The notes: a model not told the origin generated them from the sequence alone. Numbered from the stretch's first letter, positions 26,096 to 35,587 are shown. The stretch: 64,000 nt of DNA from Clostridiaceae bacterium Marseille-Q4145 (GCA_018223365.1 JAGTTP010000001.1:2016410-2080409); one strand, 5' to 3'. Numbers and translations: made by a program.

Positions 26096-27580
26096 ATGGG
26101 AAAACCAACAGGCTTTTTGGATTATGAACGTAAAAATGCAAAGGCAGAAGCGCCTTTGGAGAGAATTAAACATTTCAACGAGTTCCACACACCCCTGTCC
26201 AGAGAAGAACAGGAGAAACAGGGAGCCAGATGTATGGCATGCGGCGTGCCCTTCTGCCAGGCAGGACAGATGCTGGGCGGTATGATGTCCGGCTGTCCGC
26301 TGCAGAACATGGTGCCGGAGTGGAACGACATGCTCTATATGGGAAACTGGGAGGAGGCGTATTACCGCCTCTCCAAAACCAGCAACTTCCCGGAGTTTAC
26401 AGGACGTGTATGTCCCGGACTCTGTGAGGCAGCATGTACCTGCAACTTAAACGGAGATCCGGTAGGAAGCAAGGGCAATGAGCTTGCCATTATTGAAAAT
26501 GCATACAAGAAAGGCTATGCCCATGCAAGACCTCCGAAAGTACGTACAGGTAAGAAAGTAGCTGTCATCGGAAGCGGTCCTTCCGGACTGGCGACTGCAG
26601 ACCAGTTAAATCACCGCGGACATTCCGTAACTGTCTATGAACGCCGTGACCGTGTGGGAGGGCTTCTGATGTACGGAATCCCGAATATGAAGCTGGAAAA
26701 GCACATTGTAGAGCGTAAGATCAAGATTATGAAGGAAGAAGGCGTTACCTTCATCACCAACTGCAATGTAGGGGTGGATGTAAAGCCGGAGCAGCTTTTG
26801 AAAGAATATGACCGCGTCGTACTCTGTTGTGGTGCTGCCAATCCCCGTGATATCAAAGCACCTGGAAGAGATGCCAAAGGAATCTATTTTGCAGTGGATT
26901 TCCTGACGGCTACCACGAAGAGTCTCTTGGATTCCAACTTCGCTGATAAGAAATTTATTCCGGCAGAGGGCAAGAATGTGCTGGTTATTGGCGGTGGAGA
27001 TACGGGAAATGACTGTGTCGGTACTTCCATCCGCCTGGGCTGCAAATCTGTCACCCAGCTGGAAATGATGCCGAAGCTTCCGGATACGAGAGCGGAAAAT
27101 AATCCGTGGCCGATCTGGCCCAGAATCTGCAAGACGGATTACGGTCAGCAGGAAGCCATTGCCAAATTCGGACATGATCCTCGAATCTATCAGACCACGG
27201 TTCAGGAGTTCATCAAGGACAAGAACGGCAATGTTAAACAGGCAAAGATTGTCAAACTGGAAAGCAAGAAGGACGAGAAGACCGGACGTATGATGATGGT
27301 TCCGGTAGAAGGCAGTGAATTTGTACTGGATGTAGAACTGGTACTCATCGCAGCCGGATTCCTTGGAAGTCAGGATTATGTGACCAAAGCCTTCGGAGTC
27401 AATGTGGACGGCCGTACCAATGTGGCAACGGAGCCAGGCAAACATGCCACCAACATACCAAATGTCTTTACCGCAGGTGATATGCACATCGGCCAGTCGC
27501 TGGTGGTACGTGCCATCCGCGAGGGAAGAGATGTGGCAAAAGAAGTGGATGAATCTCTTATGGGTTATACGAACCTTTAA
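26096..27580 (+). CDS. gltD: Glutamate synthase small subunit (NAD(P)H-dependent)
   Basis: 494 residues, starting 15 bp after gltB with AGGAGG upstream. The N-terminus carries the 4Fe-4S cysteines (CMACGVPFCQ, GCPLQN, CPGLCEAACTC). Two dinucleotide-binding motifs follow: VIGSGPSGLATA for FAD near residue 158 and VIGGGDTGNDCVG for NAD(P)H near 300. The C-terminal TAGDMHIGQSLVVRAIREGRDVA completes the FAD site. It passes electrons from NAD(P)H to GltB. Confidence 0.96.
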   Translation: MGKPTGFLDYERKNAKAEAPLERIKHFNEFHTPLSREEQEKQGARCMACGVPFCQAGQMLGGMMSGCPLQNMVPEWNDMLYMGNWEEAYYRLSKTSNFPEFTGRVCPGLCEAACTCNLNGDPVGSKGNELAIIENAYKKGYAHARPPKVRTGKKVAVIGSGPSGLATADQLNHRGHSVTVYERRDRVGGLLMYGIPNMKLEKHIVERKIKIMKEEGVTFITNCNVGVDVKPEQLLKEYDRVVLCCGAANPRDIKAPGRDAKGIYFAVDFLTATTKSLLDSNFADKKFIPAEGKNVLVIGGGDTGNDCVGTSIRLGCKSVTQLEMMPKLPDTRAENNPWPIWPRICKTDYGQQEAIAKFGHDPRIYQTTVQEFIKDKNGNVKQAKIVKLESKKDEKTGRMMMVPVEGSEFVLDVELVLIAAGFLGSQDYVTKAFGVNVDGRTNVATEPGKHATNIPNVFTAGDMHIGQSLVVRAIREGRDVAKEVDESLMGYTNL

Positions 27581-27600
27581 GCTTTGTGAAAAGTGAATCA

Positions 27601-27659
27601 TTACCAGACACTGGATTTGTGTATTTTGTACAGAGATCCGGTGCCTGGTAATTTTTTTT
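27601..27659 (+). terminator. Terminator of gltBD
   Basis: TTACCAG-CAC-GGAT (27601-27616) pairs with 27636-27651, followed by eight Ts. Confidence 0.88.
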
Positions 27660-27680
27660 GCATATTTTCATCAAAAACTA

Positions 27681-27708
27681 TTGACAATTAGTAAAAGGGA
27701 TGTATCAT
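27681..27708 (+). promoter_or_regulatory. Promoter of the sugar locus
   Basis: TTGACA (27681-27686), 16 bases, TATCAT (27703-27708), 49 bp before the ROK regulator start. Confidence 0.7.
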
Positions 27709-27756
27709 GTAGATATAAAGTAAAAGCGTTGTACTAATGAGCAGGAGCAAAAGCAG

Positions 27757-28968
27757 ATGCCGAAAACAGGAGTGAATAACAAACTTTTAAAACAAAAAAA
27801 CCGTGGTCTGCTGTTGAAGCTGATTGCTACCGGAGAATGCAGCTCCCGTATTGAACTGGCACAGAAGACAGGACTTGCCAAGATGACGGTCTCGAACATC
27901 GTCAATGAATTTCTGGAGAACGGCATGCTGGAAGAACGGGAAAAGGTACAGACAGAAGGAAAAGGGCGGAATCCCATTCTTCTCAGTATTTCTCCCAGGG
28001 CACCGAAACTGATCGGTGTCCATCTGTATCGGGAAGGCTGTAATGTGATTTTATGTGATTTGCAGCTGAATATCCTGAAGAGGATCAACTTTCCGGTAAC
28101 TGAAACGAATGCAGGAAATCTGATGGAACAGATTTTGGATGCGATTGGGCAGATTTTTGCGGAAGCAAAGGGTGAACGGATCTGGGGGATCAGCATTGCG
28201 GCACTGGGACCTTCGGACATTCTCAGAGGGAAGATTTTGAAGCCTACCAATTTCTTTGGAATTCAGGATCTGGAGCTGAAGAAGGAGATTGAGCTTCGCT
28301 ATCATATGCCAGTCTACTTTGACAGTGAGAGCAATGGGGCTGCCATTGTGGAAAAATATTATGGAAATGGAAGTGACTGTGAAGATTTCATTTACGTGGT
28401 ACTGGCTAATGGTGTCGGAAGCGGTCTGGTAGTCGGCGGAAAACTTTATACCAGTACCAATGGCATGACCTGTGAATTTGGACATGTGAGCATTGACTGG
28501 AAAGGACGGATCTGCAACTGTGGAAGCAGGGGATGTCTGGAAACTTATATTTCCAGCAAAGTGCTGGAGGAAAAGCTGCAGAAGCTGACCGGAGAAATGA
28601 AAAGCTTCCGGGAATTCTGCCAGGAAATGAATCTGGCTCTGGACAGAAGAGAGAGAGGAGGAACCGCTCTTTCAGAGAAAGAGGAACAGATTGATCTGGT
28701 GCTCCGGGAAATGGCGGAATATTTATCCTGCGGCATTACAAATTTTTCCAATGGACTGAATCCGCAGAAAGTAATTATCGGTTATGATGGTTACTGGGTT
28801 CCGGACATGTATCTGCGGCTTGCGGAAGAAGCAGCGAATGGACGGCTCCTGACCAGAAGGTATCGGAGAATTCAGGTGATGAAGTCTCATTTTAAGGCGG
28901 ATGGCACAGTATTTGGCTGTGCAGGCGCACTTTTGACTGCCATTTTTGAAGGAAAACTGTTTGAATAG
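27757..28968 (+). CDS. ROK family transcriptional regulator
   Basis: 403 residues. A winged helix-turn-helix is at the N-terminus (SRIELAQKTGLAKMTVSNIVNEFLENGMLEE, residues ~28-58), followed by the ROK fold with ANGVGSGLVVGG and the zinc motif CNCGSRGCLETY near residue 250. ROK repressors of the NagC/XylR type release DNA on binding a sugar or sugar phosphate. It is the first gene of a catabolic operon with aldolase, isomerase and kinase genes, so it probably senses the sugar or an intermediate of that pathway. Confidence 0.9.
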   Translation: MPKTGVNNKLLKQKNRGLLLKLIATGECSSRIELAQKTGLAKMTVSNIVNEFLENGMLEEREKVQTEGKGRNPILLSISPRAPKLIGVHLYREGCNVILCDLQLNILKRINFPVTETNAGNLMEQILDAIGQIFAEAKGERIWGISIAALGPSDILRGKILKPTNFFGIQDLELKKEIELRYHMPVYFDSESNGAAIVEKYYGNGSDCEDFIYVVLANGVGSGLVVGGKLYTSTNGMTCEFGHVSIDWKGRICNCGSRGCLETYISSKVLEEKLQKLTGEMKSFREFCQEMNLALDRRERGGTALSEKEEQIDLVLREMAEYLSCGITNFSNGLNPQKVIIGYDGYWVPDMYLRLAEEAANGRLLTRRYRRIQVMKSHFKADGTVFGCAGALLTAIFEGKLFE

Positions 28969-29048
28969 TGATTCACAAGGTTCGCAATGGACAGAGGTCC
29001 ACGAAAATATACCATGATAGACCAAAAATAAGAAGGAGGAATTTTATC

Positions 29049-29915
29049 ATGTTGGTAACATTAAAGGAAGTTCTGAAAGTAGCAGAGGAGAAAGAGATTG
29101 CCATTGGTGCATTCAACGCACCGAATCTTGAGAGCCTGCAGGCTGTTATGGCAGCTGCGGAGGAGATGGATCTGCCGGTGATCATTCAGTTTGCACCGGT
29201 GCATGAGGTACATAACCCGCTGGCATTGATGGGACCGCTGATGGTAGATTTTGCAAAGAAAGCAAAAGTTCCGGTATGTGTACATCTGGATCATGGCGAC
29301 AGCATTGACCGCGTGAAATTTGCACTGAGCATGGGATTCACTTCTGTTATGTATGACGGATCCACTCTTCCTTATGAGGAGAATGTGGCAAATACCAAAC
29401 TGGCAGCAGAGCTGGCACATGCACAGGGCGCTGACATCGAGGCAGAGCTTGGAAGCATGGGCAAAACCGAGTCCGGCGAAGGTGTAGGCAGCGGTGAAGA
29501 TGATGAGACCAAGATTTACACCGATCCGGTACAGGCAAAAGATTTCGTCGCAAGAACCGGCGTTGACGCACTGGCATGCTCCTTCGGAACCACCCATGGT
29601 ATTTATCTGAAGAAACCGCGCCTTGACTTCTCTGTCGTAGAGAATGTCCGCAAAGAGACCAACGGCATTCCGGTTGTTATGCACGGCGGCTCCGGAGTCA
29701 GCAAAGAAGATTTTCATGCAGCCATTAAGGCAGGTGTTCGTAAGATCAACTACTTTACTTATATGGACCGCGCAGCAGGAATCGCTGTACAGAAGTGGGC
29801 AGCAGAGCTCAAAGAAGGAGTTCCGCCATTCTACACCAGCGTAACTGCAGTGGCAAAAGAAGCCATGAAAGAAAATGTAAAAGAAGCAATGCGTACTTTT
29901 GCACGTCAGGACTAA
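29049..29915 (+). CDS. Class II ketose-bisphosphate aldolase family protein
   Basis: 288 residues from ATG 29049, chosen for the AAGGAGG nearby. The class II features are present: LDHGDS with catalytic Asp81 and zinc ligand His82, a GSMGKTESGEG loop near 135-145, His184 (TTHGIY) and His212 (VMHGGSG). Members cleave fructose-1,6-bisphosphate, tagatose-1,6-bisphosphate or other ketose phosphates to DHAP and an aldehyde. As it lies between a regulator and a sugar isomerase and kinase, it is probably a dedicated catabolic enzyme rather than the glycolytic one. Confidence 0.9.
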   Translation: MLVTLKEVLKVAEEKEIAIGAFNAPNLESLQAVMAAAEEMDLPVIIQFAPVHEVHNPLALMGPLMVDFAKKAKVPVCVHLDHGDSIDRVKFALSMGFTSVMYDGSTLPYEENVANTKLAAELAHAQGADIEAELGSMGKTESGEGVGSGEDDETKIYTDPVQAKDFVARTGVDALACSFGTTHGIYLKKPRLDFSVVENVRKETNGIPVVMHGGSGVSKEDFHAAIKAGVRKINYFTYMDRAAGIAVQKWAAELKEGVPPFYTSVTAVAKEAMKENVKEAMRTFARQD

Positions 29916-29940
29916 GGGTGAAAAAGGGGGATTTATCACA

Positions 29941-30624
29941 ATGAAACGTTCCAGAATCAATCAGGTTATTAAGGATATGGAAGCTCTGGCAAAAGAAAAT
30001 GGATTTCATCTGCCGCCCTTCTGCAGCTGGACGCCGGAAGAGTGGAATGAAAAAGGTCATGAGTGTGACGAGATCCGTGACAATAAATTAGGATGGGATA
30101 TTACAGATTATGGCCTTGGCAGATTCGATGAGCTGGGATTTGCACTGGTCACCATCCGTAATGGTAATTTGAAAGACCCGAAATATAAAAAACCATATGC
30201 AGAAAAACTGCTGATGCTCTATCCGGGACAGGATTCTCCGCTTCATTATCATTGGAGCAAGATGGAAGATATTATCAACCGCGGTGGAAATGATCTCTAT
30301 ATTACCGTATTTAACGGAGCAGAAGGCAACAAAAAACTGGATACAGATGTAACAGTTGTTACAGATGGCGTTAAGAGAACCGTTCCTGCAGGAACCAGAA
30401 TCAAACTGACTCCGGGCGAGAGCATTACGATTACCCAGTATCTGTACCATGATTTCGTTATGCCGAAAGAGGGCGGCCCGGTTCTGTTGGGTGAGGTTTC
30501 CATGTGTAACGATGATGAGAATGATAACTGCTTCTATGAGCAGATGGGACGGTTCCCGGAGATTGAAGAGGATGAGCCGCCTTACCGCTATCTGTGTACC
30601 GAATATCCGGCAGCAAAAGACTGA
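29941..30624 (+). CDS. D-lyxose/D-mannose-type sugar isomerase (cupin)
   Basis: 227 residues from ATG 29941. It matches the lyxose isomerase cupin family: KLLMLYPGQDSPLHYHWSKMEDIINRGG supplies the His-x-His and Glu metal ligands, and QYLYHDFVMPKEGGPVLLGEVSMCNDDENDN the last His and the conserved acidic end. Characterised members interconvert D-lyxose with D-xylulose and D-mannose with D-fructose, using Mn2+. It lies 25 bp after the aldolase and 14 bp before the kinase, so the three form one catabolic operon. Confidence 0.88.
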   Translation: MKRSRINQVIKDMEALAKENGFHLPPFCSWTPEEWNEKGHECDEIRDNKLGWDITDYGLGRFDELGFALVTIRNGNLKDPKYKKPYAEKLLMLYPGQDSPLHYHWSKMEDIINRGGNDLYITVFNGAEGNKKLDTDVTVVTDGVKRTVPAGTRIKLTPGESITITQYLYHDFVMPKEGGPVLLGEVSMCNDDENDNCFYEQMGRFPEIEEDEPPYRYLCTEYPAAKD

Positions 30625-30638
30625 TGGAGGATATCTCT

Positions 30639-31760
30639 ATGGAAAAGAAAATCGTAGTGGCCGGACATATCAGTGTGGATATTACACCGGTATTTCAGAG
30701 CAGTAAAAAGAAAAGTATTTCCCAGGTATTGTGTCCGGGCAAACTGATCCGTACCGGTGAAGCGGTTGTCTACACAGGAGGTGTCGTGTCAAATACAGGT
30801 CTTGCCCTTCATAAGATGGGAGCCAATGTCCGCCTGGCAGGAAAGATCGGAAAAGATGCCCTGGGTGAGATGATGCTGGCCATGATGAAACAGCATGGGA
30901 CAGAAAAAGACCTCATCATCGATGAAAATGTGGACACTTCCTACACGGTTGTCATTGCACCGCCGGGAATTGACCGGATTTTCCTTCATGGACCGGGGGC
31001 CAATGATACCTTCGTGGCAGATGATCTGTCCGATGATCTGATTGACGGAGCGGCACTGGTGCATTTCGGATATCCGCCTCTTATGAGAAAGATGTATGAA
31101 AATGACGGAGCAGAGCTGGTAAAACTCTGTAATAAAGTACACGCAAAGGGTGCCGCTATGTCACTGGATCTGGCGGCTGTTGATCCGGAATCTCCGGAGG
31201 GACTGGTGGACTGGAGAGAATTCCTTTCCAATGTACTGCCTCATGTGGATTTTTTTGTGCCTAGTATTGAAGAACTGTGCTTTATGCTGGATCGCCCGCG
31301 CTATGATGCATGGATGGAACGGGCTGGCGAAGAGGATGTAACAGAGATTCTTGATCTTGAAAAAGATATCCGTCCGCTGGCTGCACAGGCCATGGAGCTG
31401 GGCGTGAAAGTACTCATGCTCAAATGTGGAGCCAGAGGCATGTATTATCAGACCGCCGGAGCAGATCTGATCGGAAAAATTCCGGAAGCGGTGGAACTCA
31501 AGGTAGAAGACTGGACGGAAAAATCCGGATTTCAGAAGAGCTTCATTCCGGAAAAAGTGCTTTCCGGCACCGGAGCAGGAGATTCCAGTATTGGATGTTT
31601 TCTTTACTCCATGCTGAAAGGTTATCCGGTAGAACGCTGCATTCAGCTGGCGGCGGCCCAGGGGGCATCCTGCGTGGAGGCTGTGGATACTTTAAGCGGA
31701 CTTCATACCCTTCCGGAGCTGGAAGAGAAGATCGCGGCAGGATGGAAGACCGCAGAATAA
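30639..31760 (+). CDS. PfkB-family carbohydrate kinase
   Basis: 373 residues from ATG 30639 (TGGAGG upstream). PfkB signatures: GGVVSNTGLALHKMGANVRLAGKIGKDALG near the N-terminus and the C-terminal anion-hole/catalytic motif SGTGAGDSSIGCFL. The protein is longer than ribokinase (~310), mainly through insertions at residues ~205-260. It should phosphorylate the ketose made by the isomerase before aldolase cleavage; whether at C1 or another carbon is not deducible. It is the last gene before the terminator at 31771. Confidence 0.87.
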   Translation: MEKKIVVAGHISVDITPVFQSSKKKSISQVLCPGKLIRTGEAVVYTGGVVSNTGLALHKMGANVRLAGKIGKDALGEMMLAMMKQHGTEKDLIIDENVDTSYTVVIAPPGIDRIFLHGPGANDTFVADDLSDDLIDGAALVHFGYPPLMRKMYENDGAELVKLCNKVHAKGAAMSLDLAAVDPESPEGLVDWREFLSNVLPHVDFFVPSIEELCFMLDRPRYDAWMERAGEEDVTEILDLEKDIRPLAAQAMELGVKVLMLKCGARGMYYQTAGADLIGKIPEAVELKVEDWTEKSGFQKSFIPEKVLSGTGAGDSSIGCFLYSMLKGYPVERCIQLAAAQGASCVEAVDTLSGLHTLPELEEKIAAGWKTAE

Positions 31761-31770
31761 AAAAAGCGAC

Positions 31771-31815
31771 AGGAACCGTGTTCATGCGACAAACCGCATG
31801 ACATGGTTCCTTTTT
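31771..31815 (+). terminator. Terminator of the sugar catabolic operon
   Basis: AGGAACC with inner GTTCATGCG (31771-31788) pairs with the 31795-31811 arm, followed by TTTTT. Confidence 0.85.
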
Positions 31816-31839
31816 GTTGTGACAACCGCCATATGGGAT

Positions 31840-31884
31840 ATGACAAATGTCATGAAAAAGTTGTTACATTGTACAGGTGTACAA
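31840..31884 (+). promoter_or_regulatory. Two palindromic operators upstream of the sugar transporter
   Basis: ATGACA-AA-TGTCAT (31840-31853) and TTGTACA-GG-TGTACAA (31869-31884) are perfect dyads about 29 bp apart. A third weaker dyad ATCAT-TT-ATGAT follows at 31894-31905. They suit binding by the ROK protein or the response regulator encoded nearby. Confidence 0.6.
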
Positions 31885-31949
31885 AGACAGGAAATCATTT
31901 ATGATACAAACATCACAAAACAAAATCATTTTAGGGGAGGAAAACCAAA

Positions 31950-32984
31950 ATGAAAAAGAAAGTTTTTTGTGCACTTCTGTGTACAGCAATGGTAGCATCT
32001 TTAACCGCTTGCGGCGGCAGCTCATCTTCTACAGCAGCAGATACTTCTTCTGATGCAGCAGCTGAGGAAACCACCGAAGCAGCAGATGATACCGCAGAAG
32101 CAGATACTGCTGATGCAGCAGCATCTGAGGGAGGAAAAATCTTCGGTTACACCTGTATGGACGGAACCAACCCGTTCTTCGTAACTCTGGAAGGTGCAAT
32201 CCGTGAAGTGGTTGAGAGCCACGGTGATCAGCTGATCTCCATGGACCCGGCAAACGATTCCAATACTCAGGTTAACCAGATCGAGGATATGATCTCCAGA
32301 GGCGTTGAGGTCATGTTCGTAAACCCGGTTGATGCTGATGGTATCATCCCGGGACTGGATATGCTGAAAGATGCAGGTATCCCGATGTTTGGTTTTGATA
32401 CTCAGGTTGGTGACATGAGCTACCTTACTTCCTATGCAGGATCTGATAACTACAATGCAGGTTATGTTTGTGGTGAAGACCTGGCTAAGAAAGTTCCGGA
32501 CGGAGGAGATATCCTTGTACTGGATTCCCCGACCATGCAGTCTGTAACAGACAGAACCAACGGATTCCTGGACGCAATCAAAGAGTCCGGTGTTACCTTT
32601 AATGTAGTTGGACAGCAGGATGCTCAGGGTAACCAGCAGGTTGCTAACGAAAAGGCACAGGATTTATTAACTGCACATCCAGATGTAGTTGCTATCTTCG
32701 GTGGAAATGACCCGACCGCTCTTGGTGCTTATGCAGCAGCTGACGCAGCTGGCGTAACTCCGCTGATCTACGGCGTTGACGGTTCTCCGGACGTAAAAGC
32801 TCTTCTGAAAGATACCATCCTTGAAGGAACTGGTGCCCAGTCCCCGATCACCATTGGTCAGACCATTGCAAACACTGCATATGACTGGTTAGATGGTAAA
32901 GAAGTTGAGAAAGAGATTCCGATCGATACTTTCCTGGTAACTGCAGACAATGTAGACCAGTACGGAACTGACGGATGGCAGTAA
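31950..32984 (+). CDS. Sugar ABC transporter substrate-binding lipoprotein (RbsB-like)
   Basis: 344 residues. MKKKVFCALLCTAMVASLTAC ends in a lipobox with Cys21. An acidic Ala/Thr/Glu linker (about residues 28-60) leads to a type I periplasmic-binding fold with YTCMDGTNPFFVTLEGAIREVVE, MISRGVEVMFVNPVDADGIIPGL and FGGNDPTALGAYAAADAAG, typical of pentose/hexose binders. GGGGAGG lies before the start. It is the first gene of the transporter operon with the ATPase and permease downstream, and its close relative at 35695 appears to act as the sensor. Confidence 0.93.
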   Translation: MKKKVFCALLCTAMVASLTACGGSSSSTAADTSSDAAAEETTEAADDTAEADTADAAASEGGKIFGYTCMDGTNPFFVTLEGAIREVVESHGDQLISMDPANDSNTQVNQIEDMISRGVEVMFVNPVDADGIIPGLDMLKDAGIPMFGFDTQVGDMSYLTSYAGSDNYNAGYVCGEDLAKKVPDGGDILVLDSPTMQSVTDRTNGFLDAIKESGVTFNVVGQQDAQGNQQVANEKAQDLLTAHPDVVAIFGGNDPTALGAYAAADAAGVTPLIYGVDGSPDVKALLKDTILEGTGAQSPITIGQTIANTAYDWLDGKEVEKEIPIDTFLVTADNVDQYGTDGWQ

Positions 32985-33010
32985 GTAATTAACAGAACAG
33001 AATAACTGGG

Positions 33011-33041
33011 GGCTTTGCTTCGGGAGCGGAGCAAAGCCTCT
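33011..33041 (+). terminator. Attenuating hairpin between binding protein and ATPase genes
   Basis: GGCTTTGCT (33011-33019) pairs with 33030-33038, followed by TCTTTC. A leaky terminator here would give the usual excess of binding protein over membrane components. Confidence 0.7.
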
Positions 33042-33070
33042 TTCTGAGATGAGACAGGTGGTGGCGATTG

Positions 33071-34555
33071 GTGAGTGAACAGTACTTACTTGAGATGAAA
33101 GGAATCTGTAAATCCTTCCCCGGTGTAAAGGCACTGCAGAATGTAGATCTTCAGCTGAAAGCCGGTGAGGTACACGCTCTCCTTGGGGAGAACGGAGCGG
33201 GTAAATCCACTTTGATTAAGGTACTGGGTGGAATCTACCATGCAGAAGAGGGAGAAATTATCATTGACGGGCAGAAAGTGAATATTGACGGCGTCGTGGC
33301 AGCCCGCCATGCTGGTATATCCATTGTGCACCAGGAGCTGGTGCTGGTTCCCTATATGACAGTTGCGGAGAATATCTTTCTGGGCAGAGAGCCGGGAACC
33401 AAGATGAACGTAGACCGCAGAAAGATGGTAGAAGAAGCACAGAAGCTTCTGGATACCTATCAAATGCATATCGACGCAAATATGCTGGTTGAACATCTGA
33501 CCATTGCACAGCAGCAGATGGTGGAGATTGTGAAAGCAATTTCCTTTAATTCCAAGATTCTGGTTTTGGATGAGCCGACTTCTTCCATTTCCGATAAAGA
33601 GGTTGGTTTCCTGTTTAATACTATGAGAAACCTGACAAAAGCAGGTGTAGGTATTATTTACATTTCTCATAAAATGAGTGAGCTGGCTGAGATCTGTGAC
33701 CGTGTAACGGTTATGCGAGATGGTCAGACCGTAGGAACAAAAGTAGTAAAAGAGACAACAACGGACGATCTGATCGCCCTGATGGTTGGCCGTGAGCTGA
33801 CTAATTATTACACCCGTGACTATCTGGAGCCGGGAGAAGTGATCTTAAAATGTGAGCATATCTCCGATGGTAAGATGGCCAAAGATGCAAGCTTTGAATT
33901 ACATAAGGGTGAGATTATCGGTTTTGCAGGTCTGGTAGGTGCCGGACGAAGCGAGGCCATGAAAGCGATTTTCGGACTGGCACCCCATGCAACCGGAGAC
34001 GTCTATGTGAAGGGACAGAAAGTAAAGATCAAATCCCCCATCGATGCGCTCAAATATGGCATTGCGCTGGTACCTGAGAACCGTAAGGAAGAGGGACTCT
34101 ACAAAGTACAGAGTGTCCGCTTCAATTCCACCATTGAGGTGCTTGGAAGCTTTATCAGACATCTCCATGTAGATGGTAAGAAAGAAGAAGAAATTACACA
34201 GAAATATATTGACATGATGAAGACAAAGACTCCGAGTCAGGATCAGATCATCGGCAACCTGTCCGGTGGTAACCAGCAGAAAGTAATAATTGGCCGCTGG
34301 CTTGCTACCAATCCGGAAGTTCTGATTCTGGATGAGCCGACCCGAGGTGTTGACGTCGGTGCAAAAGCAGAGATCTATGCCATCATGAATGAGCTGGTGA
34401 AGCAGGGCATGTCAATTATCATGATATCCTCTGAGCTTCCGGAGATCATTAACATGAGCGACCGTATCTATGTCATGAATGAGGGACGTGTAACCGGATG
34501 TCTGGATCACGACACCGTTACCCAGGAAAGCATCATGACACTGGCGGCGAAATAG
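33071..34555 (+). CDS. Sugar ABC transporter ATP-binding protein (RbsA/MglA type)
   Basis: About 494 residues with two ABC domains. The first has Walker A GENGAGKST near residue 40, the weak signature LTIAQQQMVEI and LVLDEPTSS. The second has GLVGAGRSE, LSGGNQQKV and LILDEPTRGVDVG. The start is GTG 33071 (VSEQYLLEMKGICKSFPG); TTG 33068 is also in frame. RbsA-type proteins have asymmetric ATP sites, as seen here in the degenerate second Walker A. It powers import through the permease that follows. Confidence 0.93.
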   Translation: MSEQYLLEMKGICKSFPGVKALQNVDLQLKAGEVHALLGENGAGKSTLIKVLGGIYHAEEGEIIIDGQKVNIDGVVAARHAGISIVHQELVLVPYMTVAENIFLGREPGTKMNVDRRKMVEEAQKLLDTYQMHIDANMLVEHLTIAQQQMVEIVKAISFNSKILVLDEPTSSISDKEVGFLFNTMRNLTKAGVGIIYISHKMSELAEICDRVTVMRDGQTVGTKVVKETTTDDLIALMVGRELTNYYTRDYLEPGEVILKCEHISDGKMAKDASFELHKGEIIGFAGLVGAGRSEAMKAIFGLAPHATGDVYVKGQKVKIKSPIDALKYGIALVPENRKEEGLYKVQSVRFNSTIEVLGSFIRHLHVDGKKEEEITQKYIDMMKTKTPSQDQIIGNLSGGNQQKVIIGRWLATNPEVLILDEPTRGVDVGAKAEIYAIMNELVKQGMSIIMISSELPEIINMSDRIYVMNEGRVTGCLDHDTVTQESIMTLAAK

Positions 34556-34580
34556 TGTAAGCGAAGGAGGAGAAGACATT

Positions 34581-35552
34581 ATGGCAACCAGATTCAAAAA
34601 TGGAGTTGTAAAATATTTTAAAGACAATATTGGTATTATCATTGCATTACTGGCAATGTTCATTTTCCTGACCGTATTCCCGACCACGAGAAGCACCTTC
34701 CTGACCCCGAAGAACATGTTTAACATTCTTCGTCAGAACGCTTCCAACCTGTTCCTGGCAACCGGTATGACCATGGTTATTATCCTTGGCGGTATCGACC
34801 TTTCCGTAGGTTCTGTTATCGCTCTGTCCGGTGTTGTGGCAGCAGGATGCGTGGTAAACTTCGGACTTCCGGAGGCTGTTGGATTTATCGCAGCAATCGC
34901 AGTTGGTGCAGCAGTAGGTCTGTTCAATGGTTTCATCATCTGTAAGACCGACATCCCGCCTTTCATTGTAACGCTGGCATCCATGAACATTACAAAGGGT
35001 ATTGCACTGGTACTGACTGGCGGTGCTCCAATTCGTTGTATGACGGATGCATTCAAATTCCCGGGTGCCGGTTATGTAGGACCGGTTCCGACTCCGGTTA
35101 TTTTGATGTTTATCATATTTATTCTTGCGGCACTTATGATCAACAAAACCCAGCTGGGACGTCACATCTACGCAGTAGGTGGTAATGTACAGGCAGCAAA
35201 GTTTTCAGGAATCAGTGTTCAGAAAGTAAAATTTATTGTATATGCATATACCGGTGTTATGGCTGGTATTGCAGGTGTTGTCATCGCATCCCGTCTGTAT
35301 TCCGGGCAGCCGACAGCCGGCGACGGAGCTGAGATGGATGCCATTGCATCTGTAGTAGTTGGTGGAACTTCCATGAGTGGTGGTTCCGGACGTATCGGCG
35401 GTACTTTAATCGGTGTCCTGATCATCGGTGTTCTGAACAACGGACTGAACCTGATGGGAGTGGATTCCAACTTCCAGTATATCGTAAAAGGTCTTGTAAT
35501 CCTGCTGGCTGTATACGTAGACTTCCTGCGTAATAAGAAAGCCGGTCGTTAA
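34581..35552 (+). CDS. Sugar ABC transporter permease (RbsC-like)
   Basis: 323 residues with about eight to ten membrane helices. The RbsC/MglC features include FLATGMTMVIILGGIDLSVGSVIALSGVVAAG, LFNGFIICKTDIPPFIVTLASMNITKG and GRIGGTLIGVLIIGVLNNGLNLMGV. AAGGAGG lies before the ATG. It forms the membrane channel for RbsB/RbsA. The gene ends the transporter operon in front of a strong terminator. Confidence 0.94.
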   Translation: MATRFKNGVVKYFKDNIGIIIALLAMFIFLTVFPTTRSTFLTPKNMFNILRQNASNLFLATGMTMVIILGGIDLSVGSVIALSGVVAAGCVVNFGLPEAVGFIAAIAVGAAVGLFNGFIICKTDIPPFIVTLASMNITKGIALVLTGGAPIRCMTDAFKFPGAGYVGPVPTPVILMFIIFILAALMINKTQLGRHIYAVGGNVQAAKFSGISVQKVKFIVYAYTGVMAGIAGVVIASRLYSGQPTAGDGAEMDAIASVVVGGTSMSGGSGRIGGTLIGVLIIGVLNNGLNLMGVDSNFQYIVKGLVILLAVYVDFLRNKKAGR

Positions 35553-35587
35553 TGACAGAAATATCCATATAATGGAACATAAAAGCA

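Noticed and set aside
24659..26188. 509-codon open frame on the minus strand opposite gltB
   Set aside because: Shadow frame caused by the codon use of gltB; the translated sequence is Cys/His/Ser-rich and unlike a real protein.
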